Source: Melanocharis versteri
Lineage: Eukaryota > Chordata > Aves > Passeriformes > Melanocharitidae
Reading direction: 5' to 3'
DNA length: 64,000 bases
Assembly (NCBI GenBank): GCA_013397845.1
Contig: VZTG01007182.1
Coordinates: 419,540 to 483,539, forward strand
This document shows, piece after piece, positions 44,095 to 55,279 of this stretch. Under the pieces are notes generated by a model. The model had not been told where the DNA came from. It searched no databases and saw nothing but the letters and a program-made list of their open reading frames with translations. The translations under genes and the position numbers were made by a program. Every line of letters begins with the position of its first letter. Position 1 is the first letter of the stretch.

Positions 44095-47089
44095 AGTGCA
44101 TAAATCAATTGTTAAAACCTTACTTTAGATAAAATTTAATTATGAGTTATGCAACAAAACACAAAGGAGGTTCACTGAAATAGCCTATAATTAGGCTCAA
44201 CAATTTGCTTGCTTCCCCTTCATTCCATCATTATTAAGATTTGTTCTTCCTATAGTTCATGAAATTTAGTAGCATTTACAGCACTGAAGTTCCGAGCAGT
44301 ACGGTTATTTGAGAAAAAGCAACATTTATGTAAAGAATTAGGAACTCCTGCTCAGGAAAGAAGGGTTCATGTCTTAAAATAAATTTAAAAAAAAAAAAAA
44401 AAAAAAAGCAAGGCGGCACGCGATATACCAGATTCCTATTGTGAGGCACAAATTCTTCACAACACTGGGAGACATTGCAGAACAAAAATACTATTAGAAC
44501 TGTTTCAAAGGGAACATTTTTGGCTAGGATAGAGACTTTTGACATTATTTATTAGGTTCAAAAATGCTTAACAAAGGCCTAACAATAGTCCTGTGGAAAC
44601 CACTACATCTGAGGCACTTTCTGTTGTTATGTGCAGGCATTGATTTGAAGATGGCCGGCATTAGTAGAACAATTCCCTCACAGCAGTCAATGCAAGTGAG
44701 CATTCATACACACACAAGCAAAAGCCTGTGAACAAACCATATGGAAACAAGAAAAAAAGTAAACATTTATTAACCTCTTTGTGGGAAGATGGGTGGAAGA
44801 ACAGGCAAGCAGCGAAGGAGACGGTCATGCCAAATTTCTGCAAAAGAAGGTGTTTGCCCCGAGCTTTTTTTTTCGTGGAATATGAAAAAGGCTGGAGAAT
44901 GTCTTCAGTGCCATGGAAACTGGGGCTTCTAGGGCTGCCAGCAGTGCCATCACCCTCGGCCACCCAGACCCACAGACTGTATGACGCTCAGGTTGGCAGG
45001 TTTGGATGCTGCTCCTGCCCCCTTCCTCACCCGTGGCTGAGAGGTCACTGGCAAACGTGGAAAAAGCTGAGCAAATTTAGGGGAGAATAAACATAACTGA
45101 GGATTTAGCTCAGCAACTATGACATATAGACACACAAACACAAAGAAACACTTATTATTCTCACTGCAGGGAGAGAGAAATACATAAAACCCGTGCAACT
45201 GATGCAGGCAGAAGGTTTGTGAGTGGTGGAGGCTGATGAAATGGTGCCTGTAGACCACCTGACACAAAGGAAGACCATCTTCCTACCATAGTGGGGCCAG
45301 AAAGTCACCTCCATCCTCACCTGGAGGTGGATATATTGAGATGGTGACCAAAACCTCATTTGACTCATAAGGTCACTGGGACCTGAACATCTTATGCCAT
45401 TGAACAGCCAGAGTAACATCTCACAATTAAACTGCTGAGGGTTATGGATCAGTTCCTCTTCTTTTGCATTAACCTCAATATAAGCTTCCTTATGAGAGAA
45501 ATTTTCATTTTCCAGTGTAATCAGTATTTAAATTGATGTTGGAGGAAAGGGAGAGAAGCTCCAAGCTTTGGAAAGTGCAGTCTAAAGATAGGTCTTTCAT
45601 TTGCATTTAAAATAGGATGAATGGGGTTGCTGGTTTCTGAAATACGCTGCAGAATATTAGCCGATCTAAAGAAATCTCAAACTGGCTTGGTTTGGTGCTG
45701 CTGAAGATGAGATTGAAAGAGCAAATGAGCCCATTCAGGAAAGGAGAGAGCTAACACAGAACCAATATGCCCCTGGATCAGCAGATGCTCTCTCGCAGCT
45801 GATTAACCCGGGCAGTGCCCCACCACAGCCCAGGCAGCAGCTCACCTCTGCTCTCACCCAGCCACGGCCTCCTGAAGCCTTGCTATTGCACCTAATGCAG
45901 CAGCATTTCCATCCAGTGCCTGTGCTGGCCCACAGGGTATAAGGAGATTTGGGTCTTTTCTTGTTCTCAGCCTGGTACGGAAGCCCCCCTCGGTGGGGGT
46001 GACTTGGAAATGCCACAATGGCACAACCCATTTGTCACCTCCTCTAAAACAGACTGAAATGGAGAAAAAAACCCAAACGTTATACAGCAGAGCAACAACC
46101 ACCAATCTAAAATTAATAATCATCTTTCCTTTTACATGAAAACCCTGTCTTTCCAGTATTTATAGATGAAAGACCCTGAATTTCTAAATGCCAAGTGGGG
46201 ATTTCTGAGTCCTGGGAGACAGAAATGCTGCCTGCTTCAATCCAGCAGCTCAGAATGTTTAAGATTAGCCCATATATCCACACAGCTACCCCTCACTGTA
46301 TAATCAGGTTGTATGCAGGAACCCTGAAGACCCAGACAGAATCATAGATTGCATATGTTCTTCATTTAGTTCGCCTTCTCCTCGTTTAGACCATTTGCTG
46401 CCAACAGTTTAACTCCCCACCCAGTCTGTCTCTCTTTCTATTTGCTTTTAATTTTGGCTGAGTTGAGTGTTTCAAGCCTGATCAAAACAGGGGGTTTGTA
46501 TGGCTTACTCCAACTCATTTCTGAAAGCAGGAAGATTTCTAGCAGTGAACATTCCTGTTTCCTGTGCACTAGACCTTGACAAGCAACGGCTGAATATTTT
46601 CCCACACCACCTCAAGTCTGGCTGGGAGGGACATGCTTTTGTATGGACAGTTTATTATATTAAACATACATACATTATATTACGAGGGGGGTAGGCTACA
46701 AACTTTGCTTTTAAAAAAGGGCGTAGCAAACATGCAATTTATATTAATTACTATGTGCACTTAGAACTGCAGAAAAGTTCCTGAGTGCGTTCAACAGTTC
46801 CATATTTTCTGGGCATATCTCACTGCATTGCCTTCAAATACAATGAAGAATGTGCTTAAGGATTCCCATTCCTGTAGTAAGTAGTCTCTTAATTAGGAAA
46901 GTATTGCCTCTGAAGGCAGTTCGAACACATGCTTTTAACTTCATTTAAAGTCAAGTCCAAGATTAGATTTAAAATATCTTTTCTTTTTGCATGATAGCTT
47001 ATTTTAGCAGACCACCTAAACATATTAGTGTGATTATTATGTTGCAATGCATATAAGAATAGTAATGTGTATTATATTACAATATTATA
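44095..47089. other. Unique non-coding sequence
   Basis: No supported gene. It contains an A21 tract at 44387-44407. Frames in 44661-46123 overlap on both strands and lack domains. The right end, from about 47000, becomes strongly AT-rich. Confidence 0.5.
44387..44407 (+). repeat. A21 homopolymer
   Basis: Twenty-one consecutive A residues, preceded by AAAATAAATTT (a polyadenylation-like AATAAA). I looked for a retrocopied transcript upstream and for flanking target duplications and found neither. Confidence 0.97.
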
Positions 47090-47090
47090 A

Positions 47091-47190
47091 TTATAGAATC
47101 ATAAAATATCCTGAGTTGGAAGGAATTCACAAGGATCACTGAAATCCACCTGCTGGCACAGGACAACCCCAGGAATCACTCTATGTTGGG
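47091..47190 (-). mobile_element. CR1 LINE, 3' end stub in AT-rich DNA
   Basis: ATAGAATCATAAAATATCCTG, then AGTTGGAAGGAATTCACAAG and GATCACTGAAATCC, is the reverse complement of the avian CR1 3' end. About 100 bases are left. Long runs of A/T (47030-47090 and 47195-47340) flank it. Confidence 0.88.
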
Positions 47191-48731
47191 CATGATATAA
47201 TACGCTATTACACTATATTACAATAAAATAAAACATACTACTATATATTACATTAAAATTTGTATAAAATAATAATTTATACTAAATTTATTTAAATAAA
47301 TTGAATTAAACTATTAAAATGCTGTTTTATTTTAATTATAACAAGAGGAAATATTTTATGGTTATTGGTGTATATTTTAGCTTAAAGTGAACTTTAAAGT
47401 TTTTAACATTTTCATAAATCGTTTACCGCCTGTACAAATTAGTTTCAAGCCTTAATGAAGATAATGAAAACTTTAAAAAATAGTTTAAAAAGAGAAGTTA
47501 TTTTTATTTTAAGTACACCAGGTGGCTTTGGCCACATGGTATATGTAAAAAAATTGAAACCAGTAAACATTTATTATAAAGACAATAATCTGAATGTAGA
47601 GATACCAGAATTTAGAAATCAGTAGGACGGTGGATCCAAAGAACCAGAGTTTTGGTCTGAGATTGAAGTCCTCAGCTTATGTGCAATTCATGATGAATTC
47701 ATAGTAGGACCATTTCCCAAGAGCTTCCACAAGATTGTAGCAGAAGCTTTAAGGAAAAAACAGTAATAACTGGTCTTATACAGAACTTCTTATCCACACA
47801 CCTCTTGAGAGGAACGTATACAATTTATTTGACATTAAAATTATGCCATTAGCTGCTCCATCACTCATTGATTTCAGTCAGGTTTAAAATACTGTTCTGG
47901 TGATGTCAAACCAAAAAGAAAATGAAATGTCGTAGCCCAGGAAGGGCACAAACAGCAAGATGAAAACGCTCAGGAAGTTTTGAAGCATATTAAGGGTTAG
48001 GAGAAAGCCAGGAGGTCTCTTATATCTTATTTGAGGATTGCTGTGGAAATGTATGCTCAAACTCTGGTTTTGCCAGCAAGCACCTGGGAAGTGGTCAGCA
48101 AAATAAATGTGACAGCCCTATTCTTGTCCCAAAACGAAGCACTATGTAAAGAGCGAAAATAACCATCTATGCTTGATTAATTAGGTTTGTAAGTATTCTT
48201 CAAGAACTAAACAATATTTCTAAAGATTTCAATAGTTCAAAGATTGCCCTATGGCCGCCTGGCCAATACATCTTCCAGCACACACAGTTTACAAGCATTT
48301 TTCTTCCCAATATGTTGTCTTCGTTTGGTGTGACATTGTTTGAGCACAGGTCTGTTTGGGTCAGCGTGGTTTTCTTCGCATCACAGCAGTGGTGCTGAGG
48401 ACAGCACTCAGACCATACATCTTCCATGTCATTTCAGTCAAAGGCACATGATGCTTCCCGGTGCCCAATCAGGAAGGGTCCAGCGCTGGGACAGGGGGGC
48501 ATATTGGCAAACTCAGCTTTCTTGATGACAGCCATTGTCGCGGACAAACAAAAGCACGGTTCTGAATATTAGCGTGCGGCCGTGTGCTAAGGTCATCTGT
48601 ATGGCACATCCATCATCTCCCAAAACAGGGGGCAAAATGCTCTAAAAATATCTGTCAAAACATGGTATTTTCAGAAGACGCCTCAAAGCTGGCAACCGAT
48701 ACAAGTGCAGTGACCATTTTGAACTGTCCTT

Positions 48732-48758
48732 CTCCTCCTCCTCCTCCTCCTCCTCCTC
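48732..48758 (+). repeat. (CTC)9 trinucleotide repeat
   Basis: Nine CTC units. Translation gives polyproline in a frame that has no other coding signal. Confidence 0.95.
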
Positions 48759-51700
48759 AGCAATTCTGCACAGGGGCAGTGGAGAAAGAATACAAGATAA
48801 TAGATATAGTCTTCCTGACTGCTAGTAGAGGGGCTACTTTAATTAGGCTACTCAGTTAAAAAAATTAATCTAATAATCTGTAATAATTAGGTTGAACAGC
48901 AGTTCTCCCCATAAGTTAGAGCTCCATGATAGCTCTCGTGTTGACTAACTACTAATGGGTAGTCAGTAATGCTCCGGTTTTGAGGCTCACTCTTACACTG
49001 TTCACTCGTGAAAGCATCTGAAAATTGAAATGAAAAGGATATAATGCAGCAGGCTAAAATCTCTGACTGATCCTTCAGTAGTCATGAAAATAATGCCAGC
49101 GAGTTTACACCAATTAAATGTCAGTCATATTACTTATATCAGCAACTGTATCTCAGTTTATGACATTCACAGTCTGACCCTTAGATGGCATGGAAGGGAC
49201 AAAATTGTTACAATCATTTTTAGAGGTCTCTTTAGTAAAATTAATAGATGACAGGAAAATTCCATTATCAGTGTTCATTCATTTAGGTAAATTAAATAGT
49301 TTGACTCCTTTGTTCACTGAACAAATACTGGCTTCCCAATCATTTTCTGCCCCACTAAACAGCTGAAAGCCATAAATACTATTTATTGGTCATTTTGGTT
49401 TTAATAACTGCTCAATGTACAACAGAATTGTACAGATACATATTCAAAAGGTAAATCTGAATATTATATTTCTGTCATTTTTTTTTTAATTTGGGAAGAT
49501 TATTTATTTAACAGTGGAACAATGAAGAGGAACAACACTGGAATACTCACAAGCATTTTGCATGAGCAGGGATGAACCTGGCTGCTGCCCCGAGCACCCC
49601 CAGAAAGCAGGCTGCAGCAGTGGGACTCCTGGAGCCTTCCCCAGCAGTGCTGGTGTGGCAGCAGATAAGTGCCTACCACTCTGTGCCAAAGCCCCTGGAT
49701 GCATGGCTGAGCTCCCTGAGTCCAGAAATGCTTCTCAGAGGCTTATGGCTCCCTGTTCCCAAAAAGCTCTCTCCTAAAACCCAGCAGCAGATACGTTGCT
49801 CATGGTCGTTACTGTTCTTACCTCCCTGGGTGCCTGCCAGGAACAGAGGACAGGTTTGGTCACTACCTTCTCAATCCACCCCTGGTGACAGCTCATCCCA
49901 CACTCCATGGCTGCAAGCAGAGGTCAGTCATCCCTGCCACCCCAAAAAACACTCCCCACCTACATTTCAGGTGGATGCCCACCTGCCAGTCAAATAACAC
50001 AACCACACCAGAGGCTTTCACTCCGGTCACAGTAATAAAAACTCCGATGCAAACCCAAACATCCCATGCAACAAATATTTCCAATATTGTTAGAATTATG
50101 GGGTCAGATTCTCCGTTTACTGCAAAACAGCACTTGTTCAAAGACTGAAGAGCAGCCAAATAGACAAATGTGCATGGAAAACAAATTTAGGCATAAGTTA
50201 CTTCCCTGTTTGAGCCACAGAACCGATTGCATGTTAAAAGCTGGAATTTTCTTTGGCACTGGGTCTTTTGCTGGATTAGTGAGTGCCTGACTTTGTGTAA
50301 CATTCTCAGAATAAAACTTAGATAACTACACAGAAGAGCCACTACATCCACACATCCCAGCTGTCAACATACATCTTATAATTTTTTGAAAAAGATCAAT
50401 TTATCCCTTTTAAAAAAGTCATATATTTGAAAAAAACAAAAGCACGTAAAGTTTTCATTAGTAGGATGGGGAAGAATTATTTGCTCCCTTCAAAATCATG
50501 GTTTTCTTTAAGTTTCTGGTTTTTAGTTTTGTTTTGTTTTGTTTCCCTATGGTATAGTTCACGAGGATTTCCTAGGAGATGGTAAGTGCCAGAAACAACA
50601 TTTGGATTATATCTGCACTAAGCGACCAAAGAAAATGAGGTTCCTGTCTTGCAACTACAGCCATATCCCACAGTTTTACCAACAAGCTCAGAATTTATTA
50701 ATACTTATGAAATCTACATGCTTGTGTCTGTCCATTAATGTAAAGTTTGCAGGACTGAGTGTTTTAAGTGTGCATGAGAACAAAGATATATGGAGGAAAG
50801 AAAAAAAAAAGATGTTAAGATGTTTGTTAGTTGAACCATGATGGACCAAAATTGAGTCTTTTTATATGCAAAATATGCAGATCACAAATAGTTAGATTCT
50901 CATTCTGCTGGGCCATATGGGTACCACTATCATTTAGGCCATCAGAAAATTCAATACACCCCTGCTTTTGTCACTGCTATCACTTCTGTCATTTTTGTCA
51001 GTCCCAGTGTACAACATGTGTTTGGCAAATTTGTCTACACAATAAAAAAAAATCAACCCACCATAAGCACTTCTATTTAATTGGTGGATATATACATAGA
51101 TCTACACTCCTGCTATCTATAAAAGCATCTGACTTTTTTTTTTGACATCCCTTCCTCTTATCATACAGAAATCTGCTCCCCAATCTTTCTTCTTGTGTTT
51201 TTATCAACTTTCAGCAACATTGAAGAACATGATCACAAAGAGTCATATAGCATAAGCTGGTCTCATATCCATGGCACAGTCTTTGCAAAATGCAGAGAAT
51301 GCTACTGTAAATGCAATGGTATTGCACACTCCCTGGCAGAGAGAAGAAAACCACAAGACCTGTTTATCATCGCTCTTCTTTGGGTACACTTGACAGGTGA
51401 TACAAAAACCTGACAGAGACATGAAATATGTGTACAGGTGACCAGTTCAAAGAAGAAACAAGTGATTTGGTGGCATTAGGGGGAGCGTAGGTTTATGAGA
51501 CTGCAGAGGTACTGACAGCACAGTAATGAGATTAACCTTATTTGAGTAGAAGAAACATCCCTACTGTGCTTCAGCTAATCTGAAGCAGCCTGCTCTGAGC
51601 CCTGACTGCCTGACTCTGCCGCCTGCAACTCAAAAGTCTTGCAGGGCTCCAAGCTAAACCACCTCCAAGTGCAGCAGCAACCCCATGAAACAGTCCCATG

Positions 51701-51799
51701 AAAGGATACATGCAAAGGGGTTACACTGCCTGAGGGGGTTGCAGAGACCTCACCTCTGCAGGCCTCCACCAGCCCATGAGACAGATTAGTCAGGACTAA

Positions 51800-51925
51800 T
51801 ATACAAGTACATAAATGATATAAAATGTTATGTATTATGTATATAATTGTATATTATATGTATATAATATGTACATATTCATATGTGTCATATTTTACAC
51901 ATAATATAATACAATATAATATACA
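51800..51925. repeat. TA-rich low-complexity tract
   Basis: Dense TATA, ATAT and TGTATAT words with interleaved self-complementary segments. It is probably an old degenerate dinucleotide array and prone to strand opening. Confidence 0.8.
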
Positions 51926-53939
51926 CATCTATAGCTTCCCAGATATCCTGAGGTCTCTTCTGACTATCTGAAATTCAGTGGTTAGTGTTAGTTTCGTGAT
52001 AAATTTTCTTTTGAGAAAAATGATAACTAACAGCAGGAAGGTTTGCTCTCCAACCCTAAGCTAATTAAAATAAAATTCAGGTTGATTCACTTCCTGAGAG
52101 GTGGACAAGAGTTTTGCCTGAGATTCCCAAAGAAAGAGTCTGTAAAGTCCTTGCTTAATCTCCCATTTAAACCATCTGCTTGAACAAAACTGCTGGGGAA
52201 AAAAAAATTACAGTGTAAATAAAATAGAGGGAAATACAGAAATAAAAATCTTCATTTTTCTTCTTTTCATTTTTATGACCCTGAAACTGCTAATGTTTGA
52301 TAGGTGAATGGCAGTGGGTATTTCTCAAACTGTATGGAGTTAATGGCCCACTTCAGCATGTTGGAGATGGTAGCAAAGCCAAAACATCCAATAAACGTTT
52401 GTGATGATTCAGCAAACCAGGCTGACAAAGCTGAAACAAGGCTAATCCAAAAAGTATCTAATATATTTTTCTCAGAAAAAAATTCCTATATTCTGAGTAA
52501 GGATTTCTTATTACTCTCTATGTGGATGAACTTATGAAAAATAAGTGCAGCAAGATTTTAAATACACAACCTAACACTTATTGGCACATATAATCACCAC
52601 ACATCCCTCATTAATCTCCTATTTAAGCCAATTTGGTTCATATAATCTACATAAGATGTGTATTAAACAAGGATGAGAGCAGCACAATTCAGCTGTTCTT
52701 AAAGTGAGATGCATTTTTACCCTAGCAACAGAATAAACAGTACCTCCCATCCAAATGTGTGAGTCCACCAGCTCAGCAAAGGACTGAGCTGATTTAGGAG
52801 GTTCTCCATGATTTAGGAGAACTGGATGAACTAGAAATATCTGGGCCCCAGGGCTTAGCCAGAAATGGCTGCATTGCTCTGTAACCATGATTTTTGACAT
52901 TTTATGGAGACTTTTTTTTCTTGCCAGGCAAGTATTCACCAGTTACCAGTAGGAAGGTCGTGGCAGATCTTGTGCTTTGACACAAAAAGAAAGCTTTTGA
53001 TTATATCTGGGGCTTCAAAGGTCTTCTCTTGTTGGTTGCATAAGAGGGGGCTAATCAAAAGCTAAACTTAAACCCTTCTGTCTGTGTGTTTGTAATTTAG
53101 TTCAACAAAAAAAAACCCTCAAAACTTTTTCTTACAACTCGTTTTCATTCATAAACCAAAACATTATGCTCACCTATCATCATCTGAACACTTTGATAAG
53201 ATTCTTGTGAAAAAAACTTTGAACCCAAAACTGTACCCTGAACAGCAGAAGTATCAAAGCACAGAAACAAATTTATTTTCACACAAGGAAATGTTGCACA
53301 ACTCATCCCCATCTCTAGCTCATGTAGGAACCTGAGCAATCAACGGCAAATTTTGATTTGAGGAATATTTCTGCCAAATTCCAATCTTTTGAGCACTTCA
53401 AGCAAAACGGTCAATATATTAAATCCTTTTTCTCCCACAATGCGTAGTATTCCAGCTGATTACAAAAGAAAATATGCATCATTTGAAATCTCATTAGTTA
53501 TTAACAAAGAGATGAACTAATTTATGTCTTTTGCAACTGGAACATAATCTAGGACACCGATACTTGGGCTGTTTACCTCATTCATCCCAAACCATTTTTG
53601 AGATTTTAAAGTCTAAAGATTGCCTTGCGTGCTCAATGAATTTCAAAAGCAGATGAGGAACAGATTACAATTTGATAAATGCTCTGTGAAAAAGAATAAA
53701 TCATACTTTTAATAAAACACTCATAAAAGAGTCTAAGAACAGACAAAGAGATAAGTAGTTGTGCATGGGGAAATCACTTCAAAATCATCTTTCGGATTAG
53801 AAGCACTTCATGAAGAAATTGGTTTGTAATGTTTCTCCATCATTGTCTTAGGACAACATCCGGTGTTCTAAAAAAGGACTGCTCTTACATTCAGGTTCCT
53901 TGCCTTTGCTCTTTGGGACACCATGTTGATAATATTTTA

Positions 53940-53985
53940 TTTTCAAAATAAATTATTTTATTTTTAAAATAAATTATTTTTCTAT
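53940..53985. repeat. Approximate tandem repeat, AAAATAAATTATTTT unit
   Basis: AAAATAAATTATTTTATTTTT is followed by AAAATAAATTATTTTTCTATT. The unit is partly self-complementary, so a hairpin is also possible. Confidence 0.75.
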
Positions 53986-55210
53986 TCTTGTATATCTCCA
54001 GGTCTGGAAAATGGCATGGCAGTGTGTATGCATGTATATTGCGTATTTAAATGTAAATATGTATACAGACACATTTTCATGCCATCTTCTCCTCTCTCCA
54101 ATTCTGCAAAATGCCTTTAACACCTCACTTGAGGCCTTAGGAATTCTGTTGAATTTTCCTAATAATCATTTATCTGCTTATGGATTTTTCTCATGGAAAA
54201 AGAGACTGTTGGCCATTACGCCTGACGGTCGTTCAAGGTTATAAATTGCAATTATTAGAATTCTTTTGAAATCTCTACCCAAAATCTGAGGGACATTTTC
54301 CAGCCAGGTGAGCAGAGAACTCTGCAGCCTCAGATGGGCAGCAGGTGAAGCACCCCCAGAGGAACACCTGAAGGAGGCACTGGGGGTTTGGCATTACCTC
54401 CAAAGGCTAAAGAGAAGCAGTGATCTGAAAATCCAGCCCTCTGTCTAGCAGTCTAACACTGGCAGAGCACTGAGATGTAGATTTTCTGCAGCATCTGCTG
54501 GATAATAGTCCTAATCTTCTGCTGGACTGACTTCTTGCTAGAAACAGAAGTATTCCTTGTCTTTAACACATACAGGGAAATCACTGAGGTAAAGTGGGAA
54601 ATGCACTGACTGAGCAAAAGAGCAGCCATCATGAACCTAGGAGATCACAGGAGCTCGGAAATGCAGGTAATGCACGACAGAACCAAGGGGAATGCAGCAT
54701 TATCCTCACATTGTGATCGCTCAGACCTCTGCAGGGGGAAAAAGCTGATTAGGAGGTTCATCACGTAAAGCACACTGGCTTACTCCTTTCTCAAGAAGAG
54801 ATAATCACTGCTGGCAGCATGATGGGCTAGTGAACTTCCTCCTCACAAAGGAGATAGAGCCCCTGCTCACCTATGGGAAAGTATCATGCCCTAATGAAAA
54901 ATAATGCTATTTACCGCCTCACCTGCAGAAAACAGCAACAGGATAATTCAAGATAAAAAACCACATTATTTTCTTTTTGCTCAGTCTCTCCTGTGTGTAC
55001 TTCCACAACTGCATCAAATGTCAGCCTGCACAGAGGCTCCCCGTGAGCAGCATGGCCAGAGCAGCAGATCCCATCTCTGGAATCAACAGGCCTGGTTTTG
55101 CTATGTAAGAATGAAAAATGGAGGCTGGTGTGAGGACCCTGGAAGCCACATGGTTGGTGTTCACTTGACAGCCTGCCCAGCAATGCCAAGCAGTTTGCCA
55201 TATGGGCTGT

Positions 55211-55276
55211 TCACTTCAGGGTTGGACTTGATGATCCTTGTGAGTCCCTTCCAACTCAGAATATTCTGTGATTTTA
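55211..55276 (+). mobile_element. CR1 LINE, 3' end stub, plus orientation
   Basis: CAGGGTTGGACTTGATGATCC, then TTGTGAGTCCCTTCCAACTC and AGAATATTCTGTGATTTTAT, is the sense-strand avian CR1 3' end with the start of the terminal ATTCTGTG repeat. About 65 bases remain. Confidence 0.9.
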
Positions 55277-55279
55277 TGT

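Larger units (their letters stand above)
47195..55209. other. Unique non-coding sequence with simple repeats
   Basis: No supported gene over 8 kb. Contents: AT-rich DNA to about 47.5 kb; an enhancer-like CpG-bearing block at 48430-48610; (CTC)9 at 48732; a GC-rich patch at 49560-49990 whose frames on both strands have no domains; (TTTTG)n at 50526; a TA-rich tract at 51800-51925; and a 20-bp approximate tandem repeat at 53940. Mid-length frames (49572-49997, 54904-55332) look accidental. Confidence 0.5.
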
